Positions 23,922 through 35,910 are shown, counted from the first letter of the stretch. The stretch is 64,000 nt of DNA from Neopestalotiopsis rosae (GCA_023078685.1 JALGAS010000008.1:2108001-2172000), one strand, 5' to 3'. Made by a program: numbers and translations. Notes: generated from the letters alone by a model not told the origin.

Positions 23922-25647
23922 TCATAAATATCCAGCTTCCTGCATTCGCCTCGTCACCTCCTTGCGGACATCATAACTGTAGAAGAATTGCCGCACCGGC
24001 TCCGTAAAGTTCATTGCCTCGTGGCCAAACAAGTCGTCGCCGCAGATCTCCTCGGCTCGCAGGCGGGCCTCGTCACGGGTGCCGGGGATCGAGTCGCTCA
24101 GGAACTGGACCGCGTGGATGCGCTGCTTGAGCACGTCTTCAAAGAGCTCGAGCCGAGCCTTCACGTCGTCCACAACAACATGGCCGCCCTCCTCCTCGTC
24201 CTCCTGCTGGCCACCCCCGCCGTCACCACCAAAAGCGGAAGAAGAAAAGAGGAGCTCGAGCGCCGCCGCCTCCTCAATCGCCAAGACGGCCCCTTGCGCG
24301 TGCGTCGGCAGAATGGTGTGCGCGGCGTCGCCGATCAGGACGGCGCGGCCCCGCCAGTACCGCGGCAGCGGCTCCCGGCGCACGAGCTTGTAGACCTTGA
24401 CGTCGGGGGCCTTGAGGACCACGGCGCGCATGACGGGGTGGTAGCCCTCGAGGACCTCGAGCACGTCGGCGTGCGTCGCCGTCGCGTTCCAGGTGCTGTG
24501 GTCGTCCTTGCCGTGGTTGGTATTGCTGTTAGTGTCCCCGTAGCTGCTGCGCGTCTGGTGGCGGATGGCAATGTTGAGCAGGCGGTTGTCCCGGCAGGCA
24601 TAGGCCACCATGTAAAAGGCGGCGGGCAGGTAAAACGGGGTCCAGTAGCCCGGAGCCTGGTCCGCAAAGTACGGGCGGGTCTCGGGGTCCGCCAGGATGG
24701 CGTCCATGGGCACCAGGCACCGGTACGCCGACCAGCGGCCCAGGTCCTTGATGGCGTCGGGCGCGCCCGTGATCTTGCTGATGAAGCGCGACTTTATGCC
24801 GTCGGCGACCACCAGCAGGTCCTTGGTCACCCTGGTCCCGTCGGCGAGGACGAGGACGCCGGCCTCGCAGTCAATGTCGACCACGGCCTGGCCGAGCCGG
24901 ATCACGGCCGGTGGCCCTGATGACAGTAGCTCGGAGCTGCTGCTGCTGCTGCCGCCGCCGCCGCCCTCCCGGTCCTGCGTCGTGGTGGCCAGGTCCTTGA
25001 GGCCATTGTGCAGGTCGACGCGGTGGTAAAAGGCCATCTGGGCGCCAAACTCGCGGCGCACGCCGGCCAGGTCATCGAAAAAGGCCGGCTCCAGCGTGTG
25101 CGCGTCGACCATGCGCAGCGTCTTGGCCTCGACGGCGCCGGCCTTGACGTCGTCGAGGCCCCACGAGTCGAGCACCCGCGACCCGTTGGGCGTGACGGTG
25201 ATGGCGCCTCCGACCTCATACTTGAAGGTCGATCGCTCGAATATCTATTTTGGGGGGTTTGGAAAGATGTCAGCTATTTGTGTTTTGTTTTCATTTGCGA
25301 AGGGAGTTTTTTCTTTCCTTTCTTTTCTCTTCAGTTCCAATGATGTATACTTAAAGATAGATGGCGCATAGAAAAAAAGATGTTGTACAACCATACCCAA
25401 ATTCTTCAGCTTTCACATGGTTCTGAGTTCCGATCTCGGCCAACTTCTCGTACCACTTGAAAGCTGGAAATATACTTCCCGCAATGGGTATCAAGAACCA
25501 CAACAAGAGAAACAATCAAGTGAATGGGAGTGTGTGCAGGGAAAGTGGTAAAATCCTTACCTCGACTTCAGCGCCGGCGCGGCGGAGGCCGATGGCGGCA
25601 CTCAACCCTCCAATGCCGGCCCCGATGATTCCAACCTTCAAAGGCAT
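23922..25647 (-). CDS. FAD-dependent monooxygenase (salicylate-hydroxylase-like)
   Basis: Two exons on the minus strand, 25647-25561 and 25244-23922, giving 469 aa. The 316-nt intron (GTAAGG...ATAG) is unusually long, but splicing it restores the standard N-terminus. The dinucleotide-binding motif GAGIGGL is at residues 9-15, followed by an acidic strand end (EVEIFERS), where FAD ribose binds. Further motifs are the DG motif (VADGIKSRF) and the GD motif (GDAAHTILPTHAQGA), which contacts the FAD phosphates. Class A flavoprotein monooxygenases use NAD(P)H and oxygen to hydroxylate aromatic or other small molecules; the substrate cannot be read from sequence. Low-complexity insertions (GGGGGSSSSSS, GDGGGGQQEDEEEGG) interrupt the catalytic domain. 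There is no adjacent biosynthetic gene cluster. Confidence 0.9.
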
Positions 25648-26707
25648 AATCTGTTTGTTTCTCCCCGCAAGTTGCTTGAGTCTTTCTCTTTTTCTATATC
25701 ATTTCCTCGTTATTGTGCAAACATTCTGTTCTTTTTTTGTAGAAGAGAAAACCGATGCGTCGGAGTGTCGTACGTGCTTGATAATAATAACTGCGAAAAG
25801 GGATTGGAAAAAGTTGCAATATCGAGAGAGTATCAAGAAAGACTGTAAATCTTTATCTTTGTGCCACAGGGGCCTGGGGCACCATTTGCTGGTCCTTTCT
25901 AACTGCTGCTTTTTCACTTATTCTTTTCCTTTAAATCCCTTGCCTTCTCGCTCATGCACACAAGTTTAGATTTTTGTCTGCGAAACCGTTTTGTTGATGC
26001 AGGGGCGGCCTTTGTTTTTCTCTCCCCCCCTCTCTCTTTCATGCAAGAGAGGGAAAGAATCTACATCTCGGCCGTAAAAAGGCTCGCGGCGGCACGGTGA
26101 CCCCTCCCCTCGTCCACAAGAGCCGCGGTGCTGGCCCCAATTCCGTCGGGCCGCTTTTTTGTTCTTTTCTTGTCCGCGAGACATCTTTTTTTTTATTTTT
26201 TTTTTCCCTAGCCTTTGAGTAATCATTAATGTGTCAGATTTTAATGTGCAGATGCTAGTTCTGACATCTTTTCTCCATCAGACTTTGGCGTGATTGTGTG
26301 GCTTCTTTTTTTTTTCTCCCCGAAACCCGCTCTCATGTGATCTCGGGTAGAGAATAAAAAGGTAAAATGCTATGTACGTAGTCTAGTAGCCGACGGAAAT
26401 GGCTGGCTTGAGCGGCCCGGTTGTATTGTCGTACAACAAGGCCGATGACAGAAGTGTGTTTGTTCGGGAATGGTGAAAGGGTGTTGCGCTGAAACACATC
26501 AGTGGAAACCTTATGGCGATATAGTTTGTGGAAAAGTCTACGGACGATGTGATCTACTTGTCAAGATCGAGGACCCAAGAAGAGGCAGAAAAGCAATAAA
26601 GTGGTAAAAAAAAAATACAATTGGCAATCATGATTTATATACAGATATATAGGGGAGCACCTTTTGAGCCGCCCAGATTGTTTGTACCTTTCTAGTCTAT
26701 TGAAACC
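25648..26707. other. Intergenic: monooxygenase promoter and OPT transporter 3' flank
   Basis: Just over 1 kb with T-rich runs (for example around 26160-26210 and 26308-26320) and no credible coding frame. It must carry the promoter of the monooxygenase gene and the terminator of the transporter gene. Confidence 0.55.
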
Positions 26708-29457
26708 CTACGACCATGTCGCAGGACCAAATGTCTCTCCCGGCGGCAATACAGTCTGTATAGCTGTATCTTGATAATCCATTGTCGTGGTGATGACGGT
26801 ATTTCCCCACCATTCGGGCGGGTTGATGTTGTTGAGTGTAAAGGCAAAGAATATGACGAGCGTAGAAAGGGCAAGCCCGAGGTCAAGGCCGGAAGACGTC
26901 AAAAAGTTGAGTCTGTTCCACCAGTTGGAATGGCGGTTCTTGATTAGATACTGAAACACGAAGCCCACGATACCCCAGGACAGGTAGTTGAGAGGGGTGG
27001 CAGGAGGGATCGCGCCAGCGCCGCCGAATATGACGGGTGCCATCAGATACTTGATGGGCGACTTGGGCCATTTCTTGGCTGCAAAGTAGATGATGACGGG
27101 TGTGATGGCTCCGATCAAGAAGAACCAGAAAAGTCCCGAATAGATTTGTCCAGGCGAGAAGATGCGGGCCGGGCCAATGAGACCCCAGATCACAGATGCT
27201 GGTCGCAGGTTAGGAGAAGAGACTTGATGGACAAGGTACCAGGTAGGGGGAAAGGGGCGACATACCTGAGAAAAAGACTCTTCCTCCAGGACAAGTGAAA
27301 TGTTCTGGCTGTGTTGGCGTACATATACCTTCGATATTGTTTAATGCAAAGTTGAGCACCGCGATCTGGATAAAGCATGAAAAGGTTGTTGCCACCACTT
27401 GACTCATGAACATGGTTCTGGGAGGGATTTTCATGTAGTGGCCGAACTTCAGGTCCGATACGAAGCTCAAGGCCTGAGACATCGTAATGTAGCCAAACGT
27501 CTTGAATCTGTGACTAGTTAGTAATCATGTTCACTAAAGCTTACGAGGAGAGCGTCTTACATCATGAGGGCAAGCGGTCTGCCCGGTTGGATATAACCGT
27601 ACACAAACTCGGTCAAGACATTTAGACCGATCTGGTTATTGGTCACAGCTTGGATGATACCAATTGGAAGTGAAAAGGTAAAGGAGATGCCAACAGCCAA
27701 TAGAAAGGACCACCAGTTGAGGTTTGTAGGATATGCCAGCACAGTGACGAAACCGAGCCCAAGCATGATGACGAAAAGGCTCATGTACCACCATGTCGGT
27801 GCTTCCTTGTACTTTCTCATGAGCTTCATGTGGATGTCCGGCTTCTCAGTTGTGCTGTTTTGGTATTGGCGCCAAATCGTCTTGCTGTGATGGAGGTATG
27901 TATACACTATCAGTGATGCAATGGCAGCAAATGATAACCCGTAAGCCATGGCAAAAGTGGTGCTAATATCCAGTCAGTTTCTCGACGCATTACAATGTCT
28001 CTGGAATCAATGAAGGCTTTTGTACCTGATGTAGAGGGGAGAGTAGTTTTTGTACGCCTCCTCGTCCAAAGTCAGTTGTGGGGTGAGAATTCGAGTCGTG
28101 TTATACGGAGAACCTGTATTGTCGTATGTTGATGCATCGCTCATGGGCAGGAACTGAGAATACCAGACACCCGTGTAATGGAATACTGAGGCAAGACCAA
28201 TGAAAAATACTACGACTCCGATCAGAGTGTTCGCAATGGCATGCCAAGGCGGGATTAGAGGAGAGCCAATGTAACCGGCAATTTGTGTCCAGTCAAATGT
28301 AATGGGCAGCAATGACAGGCCAGTCGATCCTCCAAAGAGCTGATTAACAATGGGGTTGTTCGGGGCAAGCCAGGTTGGGAATGCAAAGACACTCAAAAAT
28401 TGAGCAAAGAAGCCAGGAATAAAGTAGTAGAGAAAGGCACCCAGTGTGATGTAGGCAAACCATCGATACCTCGGCATATTGCCTCCAATAACCGTTGGGT
28501 CAAGCGGCGCGTGCTTCTCGTACATGGCATTCATGAGCACTACTGAGACGAGATTTCCTGGCCAGATCATGGAAGCCGGGTAAACTATCAATGGTCAGCC
28601 AAGGTTCCAACATACAAGAACATGGGTCCAAGCTTACCCAAGAATTTTCTCATCATGCCGGCAATGCCATAGCCCAGTGACTGGGTGGACACGGTTAGTA
28701 GTAGCTGCCAGGTGATGCCAAAGTTCTGCTTGTAAAAAACCAATTGGGCGAGGATAATATCCGTAGCGTATGCAACCGAGAATGAAACACTGGCCATGAC
28801 CACGATGATCGAGTGCTCCTTGATGTTGAAAGGCCCAGGATTCAGGCTCCATCTGATGCCGAATGGCCACAGCGTATACTCCCTCTTGGGCATAATCTTT
28901 TCCCAGCCCTGGCCAATGGGCCATGCTATAATCTGCGCGATTAGTGCACCTAGTCCGATGGACGGACTCCTCAAAGAGAACAGGGTGTTCATGGAGGCGC
29001 CAATGACCACAAGGAACAACCCAATCGTCCAAGCCCTGACAGTGTTGCAGGGCATATCCTCGTCGTAGTTGTGAACGGCGGCTCGTACTTCGGGATAGGG
29101 AGAATCCTCGGTGTCATCGAGTTCCTTCAGATTCGACTCGCCATCCAAAGGGTCATCCAACTCCAGCTCGTGGAATCTCCTTTCTTGTTCCTCCGGTAGG
29201 TTGGGATCTAGAAGCATTTCGTATTCTTCACCCTCTTCATAAGGCTGGCTGGTATGGACACTAGACTCACCCCATTCCGAGAGGCGCCTCTTGAGGGATT
29301 CAACGGGGTCTTCTTGTCTCGACGCCCGCTTTTCCTCGGCCACCTCTCGCCCACTGACTTCGACACTGCTCTTGTTACTCCATGATCGATCATCGTCATC
29401 CATCAGCTTTCTTCGCTGAGTCGTACCAGACGACTGCGAACTGGCTGTGTCATCCAT
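26708..29457 (-). CDS. Oligopeptide transporter, OPT family
   Basis: Five exons on the minus strand: 29457-28638, 28584-28026, 27962-27561, 27507-27266 and 27198-26708. The introns are 53, 63, 53 and 67 nt, all GT-AG, and the product is 837 aa. About 115 charged N-terminal residues (cytosolic) precede the family signature DSPYPEVRAAV at about 118-128. Roughly 12-16 hydrophobic segments follow. Other OPT hallmarks are GQGWEK, the NPGPFNIKEH loop and KIPPRTMF. OPT proteins are proton-coupled plasma-membrane importers of tetra- and pentapeptides, glutathione or metal-peptide complexes. The exact substrate cannot be assigned. The start is the first ATG; the open frame upstream begins with a GTG only. 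Family and length agree well with fungal OPTs. Confidence 0.95.
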
Positions 29458-31077
29458 GGTGGTGGATAATGGCGTCACAAAAAGATGATCGATACTATGG
29501 ATAAGAGCACATGTGTGAAGCAGTGGGTGGCTATATAGGGGTTTTGTCTATATGTCCAGAACCGAGGCTTGCTTTACAGGGGAGTTATCCCAACTTTGCG
29601 CTTTCCAAACAAATATGAAGCAGCTTTCCAGAGGCAAAATGGTGATTGCGATAAGCTCTCTCGGATACTCTTGATCCTATTGGAAGGTTTGCCCAGACTT
29701 GTTATCGCGAGTTGTTTGAAACACGAAGATAAGGCTAGGACCTCATGCAAAGCAACAGAGTATATGGTCCAGGATGGTGGTCGATCTCTAGCATGTGGTG
29801 GTGTAAGTCGCCTTTGGATCAACGGCGAATTGGCAGAGCTAGCAGAATGAAGTCGCCTTGACCTGCGCTGACCAGATCTAACAGGGTATAGAAAGTTGGA
29901 CTTTGCTAAGCATGAATCTCGAGATCCGGAAAGACGACGTTGCCGGGCCACGATCCCAGTGGTGCACGACCTAGCCTCGATATGATTGGGCTGATAGATA
30001 TGTCGTCGAGATGGATGCAGAAAATGTCGTTGTGAGTGCTGATATGCGCTGAAACGGATTTGCGGCTCAAAACTTGGATCGCAATAGGTCGAGCCAGCTG
30101 ATTGGAACCCAGGAAAGGCACACACAGTATGAATGGCCCAGCCGATTGATCAAGCCACGGCGCAAATGGTCCTCTTGATCGCGTGCCTTCTCTCAAGTCT
30201 GCGAAATCTCCCTTCTCATCCCATCCGTCGATGATAAGACGTGATTTGCTCGCTGCTTCAACCACAATCCAGTCGTGTCCAGAAGACAGAAGTACGTTGA
30301 TCTGAAACGTGTTCTCCGTGGTTTCCCAAAACGGTTCAGCCTCAGCCAATGGCAGCTAGCTCACGATGTTGCAACTCGTTCTCCGGACCCTGAGATAAGA
30401 ATCTACAAGCAGTGGTCGCGACTGAGTGGAAAAGTTTACAGTCTGGTCAATCAAATATGAACCAACAGGACCTAATCGAAGAAGAGAAATGTGGTTTCGA
30501 TGAAGAGGTGAGATGGAGTCCCTGGGTTACGTGCATACGGCTGGTGCTTAGCAGATACGTACATCAAATGCCAATTGCACGGCTACGCGAACCCAATTAC
30601 GTGGCTCCGGGACCTTGCGCGCTTGTTACAGTACTACAGTAGGGGCCCCCATTTTGGCCCCCCGTTTTCGACAATGCGTAGCTGGACTTGGACCCTTTGT
30701 AACCCCTTAGCTGATGAGCAGCCGGAATACCGGCACTAATCCAGATGGAGCGTAGCCTAGCAACTCTCAGCGAACTCCCTTCTGCTGCATGTGCAAGCTC
30801 GTAGCAAAAAAAGTCACAACTAGTAGACAGCTAGGTTAGCTGCCTTCACTAAATCTAGCTCTCTCTTTTCGGAACTGAGATATATCCTTCGTTCTAAGTA
30901 TTTTCTGCGACACGCACGGGCAGATCAACCCATGATCTAACTGGTAGGCGCATGTCTTGAGCTGAGAAATCTATCATGCTCAGCATCAAGTAGTCCGTCC
31001 CTTCGCCCGAATTACCTTTTCCTATTATAGACCAGGGAGACAAAAAAGCATCCAGGCAAAGGCCGGGCCATGGAAGT
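29458..31077. other. Intergenic, holding one doubtful open frame
   Basis: A 1.6-kb region between two divergent genes, the OPT transporter and the mitochondrial KAS, so both promoters are here. Apart from the minus-strand open stretch listed separately at 29906-30349, I see nothing coding. Confidence 0.5.
29906..30349 (-). pseudogene. Possible gene remnant or unrecognised exon
   Basis: A minus-strand frame of 147 codons that reads like a real protein (balanced composition, e.g. NVLLSSGHDWIVVE and LIIDGWDEKGDF) but contains no methionine at all and no ATG upstream before a TAG. A possible acceptor (TTTCAG) lies near 30300, after a GTGAGC donor near 30366. The frame upstream of that donor is also open for over 100 nt, back to a TAA, but again lacks an ATG. 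It could be the 3' exon of a gene whose start I cannot find, a decayed gene, or chance. I do not recognise the family. Confidence 0.25.
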
Positions 31078-32520
31078 GTGATGCGCCGGGTGGTGGTCAC
31101 TGGTCTAGGCGCCATCACGCCTCTGGGCGTGGGCGTTCGGCGCACCTGGTCTCGCCTTCTCGCTGGCGAAACCGGCATCGTCAGCGTCGCAGACTCTGCG
31201 CCACAGAAGCAATGGCGTGATCTCCCGAGCACCGTCGCCGGTGTCGTGCCCAAAGGAGATGCTGCTGCTGGTGATGGTAGCGGCGCCGGCGAGAAAGGTC
31301 TGTGGCGGCCCGGCGATTGGTTTACAGCCACGGAGCAGCGGAGGACCTCGACGTTTACGCAGTATGCCATGGCTGCGGCCTCGGAAGCTCTCAAGGATGC
31401 CGGGTGGAATCCCAAGAGACAGGATCAGCTCGAGGCCACCGGTGTATGTCTAGGGAGTGGCATTGGCAACCTTGACGAGATATATTCCACAAGTCTAATT
31501 TACGATCAAAGTGTAGGTGTATCAAACATCATGGTCTCGCACTTCAAGAAGCAATGCTAATGTTGTTTCCTTGTACATAGGGTTATAAAAAAGTGTCACC
31601 ACTATTCGTGCCCAAGATTCTCATCAATATGGCTGCGGGGCATATTGCCATGAAATATGGCTTCCAGGGACCAAATCATGCTGCAACTACAGCTTGCACC
31701 ACTGGCGCCCATTCGATCGGCGACGCGTCGCGCTTTATTGCCTTTGGCGATGCCGATGTCATGGTCGCCGGCGGATCCGAATCCTGCATTCATCCATTGA
31801 CGTTTGCTGGCTTTGGCAGATCTAGATCTCTGTCCACAAGTTTCAACCACGACCCGCAGTCGAGCTGCCGTCCCTTTGATCGTCACCGAGACGGGTTCGT
31901 CGTTGCAGAAGGTGCCGCTGTGGTCATTCTCGAGGAGCTCGAGCATGCCAAGGCCAGAGGCGCACATATATATGCCGAGCTCAATGGCTACGGCTGCAGC
32001 GGTGATGCTTATCAAATGACTGCCCCTCTTGAGGACGGCTCCGGGGCGCATCGTGCCATGAAAAAGGCCCTGAAGCATGCCAACATCAGACCCAGCCAGG
32101 TTGACTATATCAATGCTCATGCCACGGGCACTAACATTGGCGATACTGCCGAGGCCCTGGCAATTCAATCTCTCATGGTTGGGCCAGAGGGTTTTACGAG
32201 TGATGCGGAGGTCACGGTCAGCAGTACCAAAGGGTCGATTGGACACCTGCTTGGAGCAGCTGGCGCTATAGAAGCTGTGTTCTCCATAATGTCCATTGCG
32301 GATGCAAGTACAAGTTACCTTCTTTCTTGAAATATCGTACTGACATTACATACAGAATGCCGTTCCGCCAACCAGGAACCTTCATGATCCTGACATTGAG
32401 CCCAAGTTCAACCTCGTTCCGCTAACATCTCAAAGCAAGCAAGTTGATGTAGCCATGTCCAATAGCTTCGGATTTGGTGGCACCAACGCGTCTTTGGTAT
32501 TTTCTAGATACCACAAGTAG
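31078..32520 (+). CDS. cem1: Mitochondrial 3-oxoacyl-[acyl-carrier-protein] synthase (KAS II, Cem1-like)
   Basis: Three exons: 31078-31512, 31581-32303 and 32356-32520, giving 440 aa. Intron 1 is GTAGGT...ATAG (68 nt). Intron 2 must be GC-AG (GCAAGT...ACAG, 52 nt): the only nearby GT donors break the frame, while the GC donor joins SIAD to [13 protein letters not shown], as in the family. The catalytic triad is complete: Cys184 ([14 protein letters not shown]), His325 (INAHATGT) and His367 ([12 protein letters not shown]), with Lys362, and GFGGTNAS near the C-terminus. The enzyme elongates acyl-ACP in mitochondrial type II fatty acid synthesis, the route to octanoate for lipoate. It is a stand-alone enzyme, not a polyketide synthase module. 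There is no long presequence before the RRVVVTGLG strand. Confidence 0.95.
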
Positions 32521-33198
32521 CACACATAATCTGCCGACTGTAGAGGGTCGAGTCGACTCGATTATCGTAACAGTTGCCTCATACTAGTTCACAAGTGTTT
32601 GGCTCGATACCCAATAGTGATATGTATCAGTATAAATTATTCATAACTCCATTCATGATCGAAATGAGAAGACCTAAGTTTGGAAATTTCCAAAAACACA
32701 GGCTTATAATCGGAAGGCAATCAAATGAATCATGTTTGGGTTAGGGCAACAAGGAATTGCTATCACTAAGTTTGTGTAGATACATGATTGAAAGTATGTC
32801 AATTGTTCAGCCTCAGCGCTTAGAACCAAATGATCTATCGACATCTAATTTCCATCAGTGAAGTCCTCAGGCATATGAAGCAAATCAAAAACGGCTTGAT
32901 AGTAGTCGATGTTTGGTTTCCAATTGTGATTACAACCAATGGTATTGGCTGAGCCCGTCTCCTGCAGAAACCCGTTACTAGCGGGAATGCCATTCGCCAA
33001 AGCTCTTATCCCTGCCGCCGATCCATGCAGCTCAAGCTTCGTCTGGTGCACTTTTTTTTTTTCTGCGCCGAACGTTCAATGACGCGAAGACCTTAACGAC
33101 TCTTGCTCACTTATCCGCCGTTACAACCCAAGTTACATCCATCATAACTGTGACCCCAACAACAGAGTATATACTCCAGATTCCGATAACTTGTCACA
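32521..33198. other. Intergenic: KAS 3' flank and CBP3 promoter
   Basis: Two same-strand genes flank 0.68 kb of AT-rich sequence with no coding signal. A T9 run lies near 33050. Confidence 0.55.
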
Positions 33199-34344
33199 AT
33201 GGCTTGCAGGAGTTGCCGAAGGGCTCTGCTCAGAGACTTATCGTCGAGGCCCAGTCTCGTCACATCTGGCTCCGATATTCAGTACACGGCCGCGAGACAA
33301 TTAAGCCGACAAATCATTGCGACAGCCCCCCAAGATCAATATCAACAACAACAGCAAAGGAGAGGTTTCCGGAGTACAGCGACCGCCGCCGCCGAAGAAA
33401 AGAAATCATCATGGATCCCCGAGTCGGTCCGCAATCTGGGCGGCATGATTCTCAAGTCCACGAGCGAGCCGTACATGGTCCACGCCGCCACGGAAAACGT
33501 CTACAAGATCTGCGCCGCCGAGGCCGCGTACACCATCTCCGAGACCGACAAGCGGAACGGCACGGTCAAGACGACCGAGGAGGGCGAAGAGATTGGCACA
33601 GGGACCACGACGTGGCATACTGGTATGTGGCCCCTCCCCTTACAACATGACATGAGACTGTGTCTTTGATGAGAGAGAGGGAGAGAGAGAAGTTCTCAAG
33701 ACACGGGTTCTGTCGCTGCATCTTTGTTCTTATACACTAACGGCTTCTCATCTTCAACAGACTTTGATTTACCGCCCACGTTCAGCACCTGGTCGCAAAT
33801 CACCATGCTGCACCTGTACGTCGTGTACGCCCGCCTGCGCAACCAGCCCCTGGACGCGGCGCGCTCGTGGCAGAAGCAGCTGACGGACCACTTCTTCTTC
33901 GATGCCGAGGAGCGCATGGACCTGGTCCACGGCATCACCTCGAGGGGGCTGCGCCACCGGTACCTCAAGGACCTCTTCATCCAGTGGCGCGGCGTCATCG
34001 CCGCCTACGACGAAGGGGTGGCGAAAGGCGACGCCGTGCTCGCCGCCGCCGTCTGGCGCAACGTCTACAAGGCCCGCGAGGACGTCGACCCCGTCAAGCT
34101 CGCGGCTATCGTCAGCTGGATGCGCGCCTGCCTCCGCAGCCTCGACCAGACCCCCGACTTTGCCCTCTTCCGCGGCGGGGCCAACACGGCCTTTTCCGTC
34201 GCCGCCAAGAACGAGCTCCGGCTCGTCGACGTACCCGCGCGCGAGCTCGAGGGTGTCTTGCCGCCCGCCACCGCCGCCGCACAGACGATGACGACGACGC
34301 AGGGAGGAGGCAGTGCGCCTCGTGTGGTGAAGGAGGCCGTTTAG
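33199..34344 (+). CDS. cbp3: Ubiquinol-cytochrome c chaperone Cbp3 (complex III assembly)
   Basis: Two exons, 33199-33622 and 33761-34344, giving 335 aa. The intron (138 nt, GTATGT...ACAG) joins TTTWHT to DFDLPPTFSTW. The N-terminus is Arg/Ser-rich without acidic residues in its first 12 positions, as in a mitochondrial presequence, then has a Gln run. The chaperone domain (about 140-290) shows the family features TFSTWSQITMLHLYVVYARL, WQKQLTDHFFFDAEERM and RYLKDLFIQWRGVIAAYDEG. Cbp3 with Cbp6 binds mitoribosomes and newly made cytochrome b in the matrix and hands it to complex III. The tail after about 305 is low-complexity. Codon use in exon 2 is very GC3-rich. Confidence 0.93.
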
Positions 34345-35127
34345 AAAAACTATGTGCCCTTCCAAGTGTACATATCCAGGAAGCCTCTGTATATTATGAC
34401 TGTAATGTCTTGTATTATATGGCCCCTTTTCTCTTTTGTAGAAAGGAGTTGCCCAATGAAATCACCAGCGTTCCACTTACTCTACTGTTCAGCAGTTGTT
34501 CGTAATTACACCGGCCCGTTCGGATCGCGAGAAGCAAGAATTTGGGGTTTCCTCGATCAATAGATCTACCGCAATCGATCTCTCGACTGTGGTAAGGAAA
34601 TACTGGGACGTCTACTATTAGGTGGTAGTAGCAAGTTGAAAATGGTTCAGCCTGTATGAAATCATTCACTTTATGGACACAAGCTAGCCATTGATAATAA
34701 TGTTTCAGTTCAAAAAGACAATTCGTACTCGCCATGTTTCGTAAACTTTTCTTTATTCCTATATCATTCATTCGTTAAGGGGATATCAAGTTCAGAAATG
34801 ACAGCGAGTGTCCCAGGTATCCTCTTTCTAACAGAATAACACAAAACATCGCATAATCTAGCTGGTTGTAATGATAAAAATAACAGAGAAGACGTCCCCA
34901 AGAAAGGGGGTCGGTCTCCATCCCATGATCCAGGAATACGAGCCCTGGCCTACACAACGAGACCAGGTTTCATTTCCAATGGAGCTCTAATTCAATACCA
35001 TGACTTCTGGGCCTTTCATCGAGAGGACGAAAGATCCCGTAAGTGGGCATTTCACATTTACATGTTTTCATTCCACGTTTGGGCGAGCTGATTTGGTGGG
35101 CGGGCAAATTGGAAAAATCTACCGCGC
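34345..35127. other. Intergenic between converging cbp3 and 6-phosphogluconolactonase genes
   Basis: About 0.78 kb carrying both 3' ends. It is AT-rich compared with the genes, with no credible coding frame. Confidence 0.55.
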
Positions 35128-35910
35128 TCACAGGAAGCCGCGGCGAGGGAAGGCGACTCCCTCGACGGCGGGCTCGTCCACGAACCAGCTGCAGCGCTCG
35201 CCGGCGGCCTCGTTGACGAGGGCGGCGGGGAGGCCGTTGCCCTGCTCAAAGATCTCCTTCATGATGTCCTTCTTGCCGCCGCCCGTGGCGACAAAGGCGA
35301 TCTTGACCGAGTGGGTGACGACGGGGAGGGTGAGGGTGACGCGCTTGGGCGGGGGCTTGGGCGAGTCCTCAATGGGGGCGACCCAGGCGCTCGTCTCGCG
35401 CAGCAGGGGGTGCCCCGGGAACAGGCTGCAGGTGTGGCCGTCGGGGCCGGTGCCGAGGAGCAGCAGGTCAAAGATGGGCAGCTTGACCGAGTCGCGGCTG
35501 GCAAAGGACCGGACGAGGAGCTGCTCGTACTGGTCGGCGAGCTCCTGGGTGTCGTTGAGGTACTGGGTGTCGATGGGGTGGACGGTCGGCTGGCCGAGCT
35601 CGGCGGGGATCTTGCTCAGCAGCTCCTGCTTGAGCAGGTAGTAGTTGCTGTCCTCGTGGTCGAGGGCTACGGCGCGCTCGTCGGCGAAGAAGATTTCCCA
35701 CTTTGAGAAGTCAATCTTGTCCTCGGCCGAGCTGGCGGGGGCGAGCAGGGCCTTGGCCAGCGTCTTGGGGAGCGAGCCGCCCGACACGCCGACCTTGAAG
35801 ACGCCGTGGCGTGTGAAGCCGGCGTTTTGGGCCTGGACAATGTAGGCGCGCAGGGCCGAGGCGAGGGCGTCGACCGCCGGGAAAGCGAACAGGTTGGCTT
35901 GCTTGCCCAT
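35128..35910 (-). CDS. 6-phosphogluconolactonase
   Basis: Intronless, 260 aa, the usual length for the eukaryotic SOL/PGL family. Motifs in order: VGVSGGSLPKTLAKAL (about 41-56), FFADERAVALDHEDSNY (about 74-90), and LLLGTGPDGHTCSLFPGHP in the middle, the family signature around the sugar-phosphate site. The C-terminal part has VATGGGKKDIM. The enzyme hydrolyses 6-phosphogluconolactone to 6-phosphogluconate, step two of the oxidative pentose phosphate pathway, in the cytosol. The start ATG is unambiguous. Codon use is strongly GC3-biased, as in highly expressed fungal genes. Confidence 0.96.
   Translation of the reverse strand: MGKQANLFAFPAVDALASALRAYIVQAQNAGFTRHGVFKVGVSGGSLPKTLAKALLAPASSAEDKIDFSKWEIFFADERAVALDHEDSNYYLLKQELLSKIPAELGQPTVHPIDTQYLNDTQELADQYEQLLVRSFASRDSVKLPIFDLLLLGTGPDGHTCSLFPGHPLLRETSAWVAPIEDSPKPPPKRVTLTLPVVTHSVKIAFVATGGGKKDIMKEIFEQGNGLPAALVNEAAGERCSWFVDEPAVEGVAFPRRGFL

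Noticed and set aside
23988..24920. 310-codon plus-strand frame opposite the monooxygenase gene
   Set aside because: It is the antisense of a GC3-rich gene, so stops are rare by composition. The protein is Val/Arg/Asp-rich without domains.
23922..32520. Possible secondary-metabolite cluster (monooxygenase, OPT transporter, ketosynthase)
   Set aside because: The ketosynthase is a stand-alone mitochondrial KAS; there is no PKS, NRPS, terpene or regulator gene, and the genes differ in strand and spacing.
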